The notes under the pieces were generated by a model, which worked only from the letters and a program-made list of their open reading frames with translations, did no database searches and was not told the DNA's origin. This document shows, in pieces, positions 42,658 through 50,215 of a DNA stretch of 64,000 bases. The DNA comes from Actinoplanes couchii (GTDB lineage: Bacteria > Actinomycetota > Actinomycetes > Mycobacteriales > Micromonosporaceae). The stretch is from assembly GCF_016862075.1 (NCBI RefSeq), contig NZ_BOMG01000051.1:98390-162389 (forward strand), written 5' to 3'. The position numbers were made by a program, and so were the translations under genes. Position 1 is the first letter of the stretch. Each line of letters opens with the position of its first letter.

Positions 42658-44091
42658 ATGGCGACGCCGACCCGTGAGCAGTGTGAGCAGCGAGGCCAGG
42701 CCGGGCAGGCCGCGATGGGGGAAGCCCGTCGGTGGTGTCCGGTGCTGAGCCGCCGAGTTCCGAGCAGTGAGCCGTCCCGGCTCCCCGAGACGGGCGCATG
42801 GCTCCGGCCATCGGCCCCTCCCCGGCGTGGGCGGCGGGTCGGGTTCGCTGCCATGGCCTGCCTGGTCGCGTTCGGAGTGCCCGCCTCAGCGGCGTCGGCC
42901 CGGCCGCTGACCGCGCCGATCAGTCTCACCGGGGACGCGGTTCGCAACGACCAGTGGCAGTTGGGGGCGCTCAAGCTGCCCGACGCGTGGAACTACGCGG
43001 ACGGCACCGGGGTCACGGTCGCGGTCATCGACTCCGGAGTGGACGCCCACCACGTCGACCTGGAGGGTCAGGTCCTGCCCGGCGTCGACCTGGTCGACGA
43101 CGACCGGGACGGCACCACCGATCCGGTCGGGCACGGCACCACCGTGTCGGCGATCATCGCGGGCCGGCCCGACGACGCGCTCGGTGTCGTCGGCATCGCC
43201 CCGAAAGCCAAGATCCTGCCGGTCCGGGTCCTGGACGAGGAGAACCGTTACGACGACGCCCTGATCGTCGCCAAGGGTGTGCGCTGGGCGGTCGACCACG
43301 GGGCCAAGGTGGTGAACCTGTCGCTCGGCGGCAGCGGCTCCAGCCCCGCGCTCGCTGCCGCCATCGACTATGCGTTCGCCCGGGACGTGGTCGTGGTCGC
43401 CTGCACCGGGAACTCCACCGGCACCTCCACCACGCAGACCACGAAGGTCGGCGTGTGGTACCCGGCACGCGAACCCGGGGTGATCGCCGTCGGCGGCATG
43501 CAGCGTGACGGTCAGGCGCTCTGGACCGGTTCCATCCGCGGCAAGGAGACGGTGGTGACCGCGCCGGCGACCGAACTGGTCGGTGCTCGTCCCGGTGGGT
43601 ACTGGCGGGTCCAGGGCACCAGCTTCGCCGCGCCCATGGTGTCGGCGACCGCGGCCCTGATCCGGTCCCGCTGGCCCGACATGCCCGCCGGTGACGTGGT
43701 CAACCGGATCATCCGCACCGCCCAGGACCGGGGTGCGCCCGGCCGCGACGACGAGTTCGGCTTCGGCATGATCGATCCGGTCGGTGCGCTGACCGCGGAC
43801 GTGCCCTACACCGTGACCAATCCGCTGGACAACACCCCACCGGCGGGGGTGGCCCGGTTCGGCAGCGCGCCCGCGGGCGGGGAAGCGCAGTCGGCGCCGC
43901 AGGAGTCGGTCCGGCCGCTGACCAACGCCGAGAAGGTCCCCGGCGGCAACGTGGGCGGCTGGGCGGCCCCGGAGCAGAAACCGACGGCCGACAGCGGCGT
44001 CCCGGTGGCCCGGTGGATCGCGTTCGCCCTGCTGGCCCTGTCCGCGATAGCCGCGGCCTTCACCATCCGGCGGTTCGCCACCACCGATTGA
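42658..44091 (+). CDS. mycP: Type VII secretion mycosin, subtilisin-like serine protease
   Basis: 477 residues. Signal segment around residues 55-80 (RRVGFAAMACLVAFGVPASA), S8 catalytic triad in VAVIDSGVDAHHVDLEG (Asp), DPVGHGTTVSAIIAG (His) and VQGTSFAAPMVSATAALI (Ser), and a C-terminal anchor WIAFALLALSAIAAAFTI after a Pro-rich linker. Mycosins stabilise the ESX translocon and cleave secreted substrates. The long pre-signal N-terminus and the lack of an RBS at ATG 42658 suggest the true start may be further in (for example ATG 42715). Confidence 0.88.
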   Translation: MATPTREQCEQRGQAGQAAMGEARRWCPVLSRRVPSSEPSRLPETGAWLRPSAPPRRGRRVGFAAMACLVAFGVPASAASARPLTAPISLTGDAVRNDQWQLGALKLPDAWNYADGTGVTVAVIDSGVDAHHVDLEGQVLPGVDLVDDDRDGTTDPVGHGTTVSAIIAGRPDDALGVVGIAPKAKILPVRVLDEENRYDDALIVAKGVRWAVDHGAKVVNLSLGGSGSSPALAAAIDYAFARDVVVVACTGNSTGTSTTQTTKVGVWYPAREPGVIAVGGMQRDGQALWTGSIRGKETVVTAPATELVGARPGGYWRVQGTSFAAPMVSATAALIRSRWPDMPAGDVVNRIIRTAQDRGAPGRDDEFGFGMIDPVGALTADVPYTVTNPLDNTPPAGVARFGSAPAGGEAQSAPQESVRPLTNAEKVPGGNVGGWAAPEQKPTADSGVPVARWIAFALLALSAIAAAFTIRRFATTD

Positions 44092-44183
44092 TCACCCAGG
44101 CCCCGAGCACAACACCTCACGCATGCCCGGACCGAACCGGGGCGTCGCCTCGGCGCGGGCGCGGGGCACCGCTGCGGCTGTCA

Positions 44184-44463
44184 CATCCGCCCAGCGGTCG
44201 CATAAGGGCCACATCCGCCCAGCAGTCGCAGGAGGGCCGCATCCGCTCGGCGTTCGCGTGAGGGCCACATCCGCCCAGCAGTCACGTGAGGGCCGCATCC
44301 ACCCGGCGTTCGCGTGAGGGCCACATCCGCCCAGCAGTCACGTGAGGGCCGCATCCGCCCGGCAGTCACGTGAGGGCCACATCCGCCCGGCGTTCGCGTG
44401 AGGGCCGTATCCGCCCGGCGGTCGCGTGACGGTCGCATCCGCCCGGCGGTCGCGCTTCGGTCT
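44184..44463. repeat. 28-bp minisatellite, ten tandem copies
   Basis: Ten contiguous units of exactly 28 bp starting at 44184 and every 28 bases to 44436. A common unit opens catccgcccggcggtcgcgt and ends in gagggccg or gagggcca; units alternate between gcagtcacgtg and gcgttcgcgtg variants. No spacers, so not CRISPR. A single diverged copy (24 of 28 identical to one form) lies at 53968-53995. It occupies the gap between the mycP and marP gene ends. Confidence 0.93.
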
Positions 44464-44577
44464 GGTGGGGCCGCGGACCTCGCGTGCTGCCACGAGTTGG
44501 GTCGGCTGCGGTTGTCGGGTCGTGGCTCGTAACAAAAGGAAGTTCGGTAGGAACCGGACGCCGACCAGCCGACCCGG

Positions 44578-44680
44578 TCCCCCGCAGAGGTCCGGAAGAG
44601 ATCCGGCCCCGCAGAGGTTCGGAAAAGACCCGGCCCCGCAGAGGTCCGGAAGAGACCCGGTCCCCCGCAGACGTCCGCAG
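44578..44680. repeat. 27-bp tandem repeat next to marP
   Basis: Three units of 27 nt beginning gcagaggtccggaagagacc-like at 44584, 44611 and 44638, plus a partial fourth at 44667 (29 nt on). Separate in sequence from the 28-bp array 120 bases away. The rest of the 615-base mycP-marP gap (44092-44183, 44464-44577) shows no gene or clear terminator. Confidence 0.85.
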
Positions 44681-44706
44681 AAAGTGTGAAGGTTCGTTAA
44701 AGGACG

Positions 44707-45885
44707 TCAGGCGCACTCGCCGGTTCGGACCGTGCGGGTGTTGGCCTTGCCGGCGGTGGCCACCGAGGAGGCCTCGTCGGCGGTCAGGGCGAAACCGACG
44801 TACTTGTCGTCGGCGGCGGCGGCGAAGATCACGCCGATCACGTTGCCGGACGGGTCGATCAGCGGGCCGCCCGAGTTGCCGCTGCGGACCAGGGACTTGA
44901 TCGTGTAGATCTCGCGGGTCACGTCGCCGGACTCGTAGATGTCCGGGCCGGTGATGCGGCTCACGTCGCGGATGCGGGCGGACTGCGCGTCGTAGGGACC
45001 GTCCTGCGGGTAGCCGAGCACGATCGCGTTGGCGCCGCTCGCGGCCTGCTTCGGGACGAAGTCCATCACCGGGGCGCGCAGACCGGGCACGTAGAGAACC
45101 GCCAGGTCACGCTTGGGGTCGTAGACCACGACCCGGGCCTCCAGCTGACGGTCGCCGCTCTCCACGACCACCTCGCGGGTGCCGGCCACCACGTGCGCGT
45201 TCGTCATCACCCGCTCGCGGGCGTAGACAAAACCGGTGCCCTCGATGCGGCGGGAGCAGCTGGGGGCCGAGCCGAGGATCTTCAGGACCGAGCTGCGGGA
45301 GTCCTTGACCACCTTGGAACCGGCCAGCGCCGGGTCGGGGGCGGCGACCTCGCGGGCCTGGGTGCGGGCCAGGCCGCCGAAGACGTCCGGGAAGCCGTTG
45401 GTGTCGATGGTGTCGCGCAGGCCCGAGGAGAGCGCGCGCACCTCGTCGGGGATCAGCTCGGTGACGCCGCCGAGGATGGCGCTGTCCCGGACCGCGGCGT
45501 TGATCGCCGGGAACGGTGTCGAGCCGAACGGCACCGCCACCAGCCACGACGCGAACAGCACCGCGACCACCGAGACGAGTGCGCCGCCGGCGTCGTCCAG
45601 GTACTGCATCGGGCGGCTCTGGATCACCTGCCGCAGATTGGTGCCCAGCCACCCGGCCAGCGTCTGCCCGAGGACCGCGAGCACGAGGATGACACCGAGC
45701 GCGACGACCAGCCGCACGGTGCCGTTCTCGAACTGGCGGGCCAGCAGCGGGCCGAGCTGGAGGCCGATCAGCACACCGCTGAAGAACCCACCGAGCGACA
45801 GCGCGCCGATGACGAAACCCTGGCGATATCCGCTGATCGCGAACAGCACCATGAGCAAGATCAGGAGTACATCGACCACGGGCAC
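44707..45885 (-). CDS. marP: MarP-type membrane serine protease (CvpA-like + trypsin-like)
   Basis: 392 residues from GTG 45885. Four N-terminal helices of the CvpA/colicin V production type (VVDVLLILLMVLFAISGYRQ onward) and a periplasmic chymotrypsin-like protease: His in VMTNAHVVAGT, Asp in DPKRDLAVLYV, Ser in VRSGNSGGPLIDP; cysteines CS near residue 215 and near the C-terminus could form the known redox-sensitive disulfide. In M. tuberculosis MarP (Rv3671c) is needed for acid resistance. Lies next to the NUDIX, TlpA and nth genes as there. Confidence 0.92.
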   Translation of the reverse strand: MPVVDVLLILLMVLFAISGYRQGFVIGALSLGGFFSGVLIGLQLGPLLARQFENGTVRLVVALGVILVLAVLGQTLAGWLGTNLRQVIQSRPMQYLDDAGGALVSVVAVLFASWLVAVPFGSTPFPAINAAVRDSAILGGVTELIPDEVRALSSGLRDTIDTNGFPDVFGGLARTQAREVAAPDPALAGSKVVKDSRSSVLKILGSAPSCSRRIEGTGFVYARERVMTNAHVVAGTREVVVESGDRQLEARVVVYDPKRDLAVLYVPGLRAPVMDFVPKQAASGANAIVLGYPQDGPYDAQSARIRDVSRITGPDIYESGDVTREIYTIKSLVRSGNSGGPLIDPSGNVIGVIFAAAADDKYVGFALTADEASSVATAGKANTRTVRTGECA

Positions 45886-45913
45886 TCACTCAGCGTAGAA
45901 GTCGGCTGCCAGC

Positions 45914-46627
45914 TCACGGCACCACCTCGTCGGGGGCCCCGCCCCGGGCGGCGGGAACGGGTGCGGTGGCGTCCGGAAGTTCGACGACCCGACCCGGCTC
46001 CCAGGGGATCGTCCAGCCCGCCATGTCCAGCAACGCCGCGATCACCCCCGCCGTGAAACCCCAGACGAGCAGTCCCCGGACCTGGAAGGCAGGCCCGATC
46101 CAACCGCTCGGATGTCGCACCCGGATACGGTTCCGCGGGTCGGCGAGTTCACTGATCGGCAACCTGGCGACGTGGGCGACCTCGGTCTCCTGCACCGGAT
46201 GCACCGGATGCGGCTTGCGCCACCAGGCCAGGACCGGGGTGACGACGAAGCCGCTGACCGGGATCCACAGGTCCGGCAACAGGGCCAGCACCTCGGCCGT
46301 GGACGGGTCGAGCCCGACCTCCTCACCGGCCTCGCGCAGCGCGGTGGCCGCGGCGTCGGTGTCCTCCGGGTCGGTGGCGCCGCCCGGGAAGGCGGGCTGG
46401 CCGGCGTGATTACGCATGGTCGCGGCGCGCTGCAGGATCAGCAGATCCGGCCGGCCCTGATCGTCCTCACCCAGCAACACCAGGACCGCGCTGGCCCGGC
46501 CGGTGCCGCCGATCGGTTTGCGGAGGGCGGTGAAATCCTCGGTACGGCACTCGGCGACCCGGGTGAGCAGCGGCTCGAACCAGTCCGGCAGGCCGTCGGG
46601 CCGCCTCAGGACCTCGCCCCGGCTCAT
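45914..46627 (-). CDS. NUDIX hydrolase, CoA-pyrophosphatase type
   Basis: 237 residues from ATG 46627, overlapping the TlpA-like gene stop (ATGA). Nudix box GGATDPEDTDAAATALREAG-EEVGL near residues 85-110, preceded by QRAATMRNHAGQPAFPGG, the NuCoA-type upstream motif. Likely cleaves CoA derivatives or nucleoside diphosphates. Positional equivalent of Rv3672c. C-terminal hydrophobic region VRGLLVWGFTAGVIAALL is part of the fold rather than an anchor. Confidence 0.9.
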   Translation of the reverse strand: MSRGEVLRRPDGLPDWFEPLLTRVAECRTEDFTALRKPIGGTGRASAVLVLLGEDDQGRPDLLILQRAATMRNHAGQPAFPGGATDPEDTDAAATALREAGEEVGLDPSTAEVLALLPDLWIPVSGFVVTPVLAWWRKPHPVHPVQETEVAHVARLPISELADPRNRIRVRHPSGWIGPAFQVRGLLVWGFTAGVIAALLDMAGWTIPWEPGRVVELPDATAPVPAARGGAPDEVVP

Positions 46628-47172
46628 CGGGTCACCGTAACGCCGAGGTTCTCCCGCACCTGTTCGATCAATTCGTCGACGTCCATGGCGGTACGATGCA
46701 CGTTCACTCCCCCGTCGGCATCGATGAAGACGGTGGCGGGCAGCATCGTCACGCCGAGCTGTCCGGCGAACTTCATCTCCGGATCGAAGAGCGTCGGAAA
46801 GCTGACACTCTTGTCGGTGGCGAATTCGGCTCCCCGGTTCCGGGTGTCCCTGCTGTCGACGCCGATCACGGTGAACCGGCCGTCGGCGCGGTCGGCGAGC
46901 CCCTGGAAGACCGGGAGCTCCTCGCGGCACGGGCCGCACCAGGATCCCCAGATGTTGATCACGGCGGGGGTGGGCAGACCGCGGAGCCGGATGTCGGTAC
47001 CGCCGGTGAAGCACGGGAGGGCAAGTTCCGGCATTTCTGAAATGTCGGAACTGCCGGTCAGGTTGCCACACGCCGCGAACGGCGATGGAATGTCCGGATC
47101 ACCCGGTTCGACCGTGGCGGTGCAGCCGGCCAGCGCCAGAACCACGGCCACCGCCGCCAACGGTCGGATCAC
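46624..47172 (-). CDS. TlpA/ResA-like thioredoxin lipoprotein
   Basis: 182 residues. Signal peptide with lipobox ALAGC (Cys17), then a thioredoxin fold with the active site WGSWCGPCREELPVF and cis-proline region VTMLPATVFID. An extracytoplasmic disulfide reductase, perhaps for cytochrome c maturation or for MarP redox control (inference from adjacency). GTG 47172 overlaps the nth stop; the stop overlaps the NUDIX ATG. Equivalent of Rv3673c. Confidence 0.92.
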   Translation of the reverse strand: MIRPLAAVAVVLALAGCTATVEPGDPDIPSPFAACGNLTGSSDISEMPELALPCFTGGTDIRLRGLPTPAVINIWGSWCGPCREELPVFQGLADRADGRFTVIGVDSRDTRNRGAEFATDKSVSFPTLFDPEMKFAGQLGVTMLPATVFIDADGGVNVHRTAMDVDELIEQVRENLGVTVTR

Positions 47173-47984
47173 GCGTCGTTCTCCGGCACCGAAGCATCGT
47201 TCCCGGGCACCGGGCCGGGAGAAACCCCGGGCACCAGGTCGGGCGAAACCCCGGCGGCCACCGCCAGCTCACGCGCCCGCGGCCCCTTGAGCAGCTTCGC
47301 GGCCGGCGCGGCCTCGGTGGGCCCGGTCCCGTAGGAGGGGCACAGGGCGGCCAGCGTGCAAGCCCCACAAGCAGGCGTCCGAGCGTGGCACACCCGTCGC
47401 CCGTGGAAGATCACCCGATGCGACAGCATGGTCCAGTCGCGTTTCTCGATCATGTCCGCGACCAGGAACTCGATCTTCACCTCGTCCTGCTCGTCGACCC
47501 AGCCGAACCGGTTGGTGAGCCGCCGGAAGTGGGTGTCCACGGTGATGCCCGGAACCCCGAACGCGTTGCCCAGCACCACGTTCGCCGTCTTCCGCCCGAT
47601 GCCGGGCAGTTTCACCAGCTCGTCCAGTTTGCCGGGGATCTGCCCGTCATGGCGCTCCAGCAGCGCCTGCCCGAGCCCGATCAGCGAGTTGGTCTTGGCC
47701 CGGAAGAACCCGGTCGGCCGGAGGATCTCCTCCATCTCGGCCCGATCGGCCCCGGCGTAGTCGGGCGCGGTCCGGTATTTCCGGAACAGTCGTGGGGTGA
47801 CCTGGTTGACCCGCACATCGGTGGTCTGCGCCGAGAGGATCGTCGCGACGGCCAACTCGAGCGGATCGGTGAAATCCAGCTCACAGTGCGCGTCGGGGTG
47901 TGTGTCGGCGAGCACCCGAGCCATTTTCCGGGCCCGCCGCTTGCGCCCGAGCGCCGTCTCCGCGGCTGTGCTGGGTCGGGTCAC
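47169..47984 (-). CDS. nth: Endonuclease III (DNA glycosylase/AP lyase)
   Basis: 271 residues. Helix-hairpin-helix and catalytic lysine region LPGIGRKTANVVLGNAFGVP, catalytic Asp in ITVDTHFRRLTNRFG, and the 4Fe-4S cluster C-x6-C-x2-C-x5-C in CHARTPACGACTLAALC. Removes oxidised pyrimidines. A 45-residue Pro/Ala/Gly tail (VSPDLVPGVSPGPVPGND) exceeds the usual end. GTG 47984; coupled to the TlpA-like gene by GTGA. Confidence 0.95.
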   Translation of the reverse strand: MTRPSTAAETALGRKRRARKMARVLADTHPDAHCELDFTDPLELAVATILSAQTTDVRVNQVTPRLFRKYRTAPDYAGADRAEMEEILRPTGFFRAKTNSLIGLGQALLERHDGQIPGKLDELVKLPGIGRKTANVVLGNAFGVPGITVDTHFRRLTNRFGWVDEQDEVKIEFLVADMIEKRDWTMLSHRVIFHGRRVCHARTPACGACTLAALCPSYGTGPTEAAPAAKLLKGPRARELAVAAGVSPDLVPGVSPGPVPGNDASVPENDA

Positions 47985-48002
47985 CGGTAAAGAGTACGTC
48001 GG

Positions 48003-49172
48003 TCACGCCGGAGCCTTGATGCTCCCGTCCGCCCCGATCACCGCCGCGTCGTCGCCGAAGTCGCTGCCGGACAGGTCGGCGACCATCTTCCGGCCCCGCT
48101 CGTTGGTCTTGTCCCGGGTCGGGACGCCGAGGTCGTCTAGGTACGTGGAGACGAACTTCCCGCCGGTGAACGCCCCCTCCTTGGTCAGCGACACGTGCAG
48201 CACCCCGGAGTACTTCAGGATGCCGTCGCGGGAGAGGGTGCGCCCGCCCCCGGCGAAGTTGCCGAGGCTGTAGGCGATCAGCTTGCCCTTGTAGAACTCC
48301 ATGCCCCGGAGCACGTGCGGCCCGTGCCCGACGACCAGGTCGGCGCCGGCGTCGATGACGTTCCGGCTGAACTTGATCGGGTTGCCCCGGTTCTCCCCGA
48401 AGTAGGTCTCGTTGCCGGACTTCACGTGGTTCTTGTCCGAGCCCTCGGCGCCCATGTGCACCTGGACCACGACGAGGTCGGCCTTCTCCGCGGCGGCGGA
48501 GACCACGGCAGCGGCGGCGGGCAGGTCGTTCACGTTGTTGGCTCCGGCGTACGGCGAGAAGCCCACCACCGCGACCTTGACACCCTTGACGTCGACAACG
48601 GTGATCTGGTCCTCGGCGCCGGTGTGCGCGAGGCCCGCGCCCTCCAGCGCGGCCACGGTGTTCTGGTAGCCCTGCGGCCCGTAGTCCTTGGAGTGGTTGT
48701 TGGCCGTGTTGAGCAGCTGGAACCCGGCCTCCTTCAGGTGCCCGGCGTAGGCCGGCGGCGACCGGAAAGCGAAGCAGTTGGGCCGTTTCGGGGTGCCGCA
48801 CTTGGAGGTGCCGGTGTCCCCGGTGAGCGGCTGTTCGAGGTTGCCCATCACCAGATCGGAGGTGAGGCTGGAGGCCACCGAGTCGAAGAAGCCGTCGCCG
48901 TCCTTGGCGGGCAGCTTGTTCGGGGCATCGCCCATGATGATGTCGCCGGTGGCGGAGAGGCTGATCGACTCGACCGCGGCGGATTCCTCGACCGGCGGCC
49001 GGGACGAGGCGGTGGCGGGCGCCGATCCGGAAGGCATGCTCCAGACCGGTTCTTCACTTCCGCGCTGAGTTAGAACAAATCCCCCCAAACCAGCGCCGAT
49101 AAGGGCGAAAACAGCAATTGTCACGCCTAGTACGGGTGACTTCTTGCGATGAGAGGGGGGCTGCGCATTCAT
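48003..49172 (-). CDS. CapA/PgsA-family metallophosphatase-fold protein
   Basis: 389 residues from ATG 49172. Membrane anchor SPVLGVTIAVFALIGAGLGG then an external PGA_cap domain: ISLSATGDIIMGDAPNKLPA, DLVMGNLEQPLTGD, LLNTANNHSKDYGPQGYQNT, ADLVVVQVHMGAEG, and VGHGPHVLRGMEFYKGKLIA. The family is tied to poly-gamma-glutamate or other capsule export, but no capB/capC is nearby, so the role is open. It sits between nth and crp and is divergent from crp. Confidence 0.87.
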   Translation of the reverse strand: MNAQPPSHRKKSPVLGVTIAVFALIGAGLGGFVLTQRGSEEPVWSMPSGSAPATASSRPPVEESAAVESISLSATGDIIMGDAPNKLPAKDGDGFFDSVASSLTSDLVMGNLEQPLTGDTGTSKCGTPKRPNCFAFRSPPAYAGHLKEAGFQLLNTANNHSKDYGPQGYQNTVAALEGAGLAHTGAEDQITVVDVKGVKVAVVGFSPYAGANNVNDLPAAAAVVSAAAEKADLVVVQVHMGAEGSDKNHVKSGNETYFGENRGNPIKFSRNVIDAGADLVVGHGPHVLRGMEFYKGKLIAYSLGNFAGGGRTLSRDGILKYSGVLHVSLTKEGAFTGGKFVSTYLDDLGVPTRDKTNERGRKMVADLSGSDFGDDAAVIGADGSIKAPA

Positions 49173-49377
49173 CGACGCGGACGATACCGTCGGCCTGCAA
49201 GCGGAATCGACAGACGAAAGGCCCGTCCTGATATGCCCGGACCGCTGAATTGTCACCGGCTGTCATGGCGAACCTGTTACCGTCCAGTATCTGGATCAAG
49301 GGGTGGCCGCCCGTTTCCCGCCCGCGTGCGCCTAGACTGATCGAGCGCAGACGTTGCGCGTTTTCGGAGGTGCGGCG

Positions 49378-50055
49378 ATGGATGAGGTACTGGCTCGCAG
49401 CGGAATCTTCCAGGGAGTAGACCCGGAAGCCGCAGAGGCGCTCGCCAAGGAGATGGACACGATCGAAGTCCGCAAGGGCGACGTGGTCTTCAACGAGGGC
49501 GAGGCCGGCGACAGCCTGTATATCGTTCTGTCCGGCAAGATCAAGCTCGGGCGCCGGGCCGCTGACGGCCGGCAGAACCTCGTCTCCATCATGGGGCCGT
49601 CGGACATGCTCGGTGAGCTGTCGCTGTTCGACCCGGGCCCGCGGACGGCGACCGCGACCGCGGTGACCGACAGCCGGCTGGCCCGGCTGAAGAAGTCGTC
49701 GCTGCGCCCCTGGCTGAACAACCGGCCGGAGATCGCCGAGCAGCTGCTCCGGGTGCTGGCCCGCAGGCTGCGCCGGACGAACGACGCGCTCGCCGACCTG
49801 ATCTTCACCGACGTGCCCGGTCGCGTCGCGAAGAACCTGCTGCAGATGGCGGGCCGGTTCGGCACCCGGGACGGCGGCGTCCTGCGGGTGACCCACGACC
49901 TCACCCAGGAGGAGCTGGCGCAGCTCGTCGGCGCTTCCCGGGAGACCGTGAACAAGGCGCTCGCCGACTTCGCCTCGCGTGCCTGGCTGCGCCTGGACGG
50001 CAAGAGTGTGATCATCCTGGACCCGGAGCGCCTGGCCCGTCGCGCCCGCGTCTGA
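49378..50055 (+). CDS. crp: CRP/FNR-family cAMP-responsive regulator
   Basis: 225 residues from ATG 49378 with GGAGG seven bases upstream. Cyclic-nucleotide domain with the phosphate-binding cassette MLGELSLFDPGPRTATATAV, a long dimer helix, and a C-terminal winged HTH LTQEELAQLVGASRETVNKA. Equivalent of M. tuberculosis Crp (Rv3676). A class III nucleotide cyclase is encoded 5 kb away in the same window. No clear TGTGA-N6-TCACA site was found in the upstream 205 bases. Confidence 0.95.
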   Translation: MDEVLARSGIFQGVDPEAAEALAKEMDTIEVRKGDVVFNEGEAGDSLYIVLSGKIKLGRRAADGRQNLVSIMGPSDMLGELSLFDPGPRTATATAVTDSRLARLKKSSLRPWLNNRPEIAEQLLRVLARRLRRTNDALADLIFTDVPGRVAKNLLQMAGRFGTRDGGVLRVTHDLTQEELAQLVGASRETVNKALADFASRAWLRLDGKSVIILDPERLARRARV

Positions 50056-50066
50056 CACTGCTTTTC

Positions 50067-50094
50067 CAGGGGCTGTCCGAAAGGGCAGCCCCTG
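50067..50094 (+). terminator. Hairpin after crp
   Basis: Arms caggggctgtcc and its near-complement (one mismatch) around gaaa, 11 bases after the crp stop. There is no U-tract downstream, so termination is likely but unproven. Confidence 0.6.
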
Positions 50095-50215
50095 AGTCGT
50101 GCCCTCTGACCGGTCCGTGTCGCATCCCCTAAGCCACTCGTTACGGAGGTGGCCGAGGAGGCATCGGCAGGGACGGGAAGGGCGCGGCATTGAAGGCAGG
50201 CAGGGGTGTGGCGAG

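Noticed and set aside
44184..44463. CRISPR array
   Set aside because: Units are contiguous with no unique spacers and there are no cas genes in the window.
49173..49377. Crp operator between capA and crp
   Set aside because: Only half-site-like gtcac/gtcat pieces; no symmetric TGTGA-N6-TCACA pattern.
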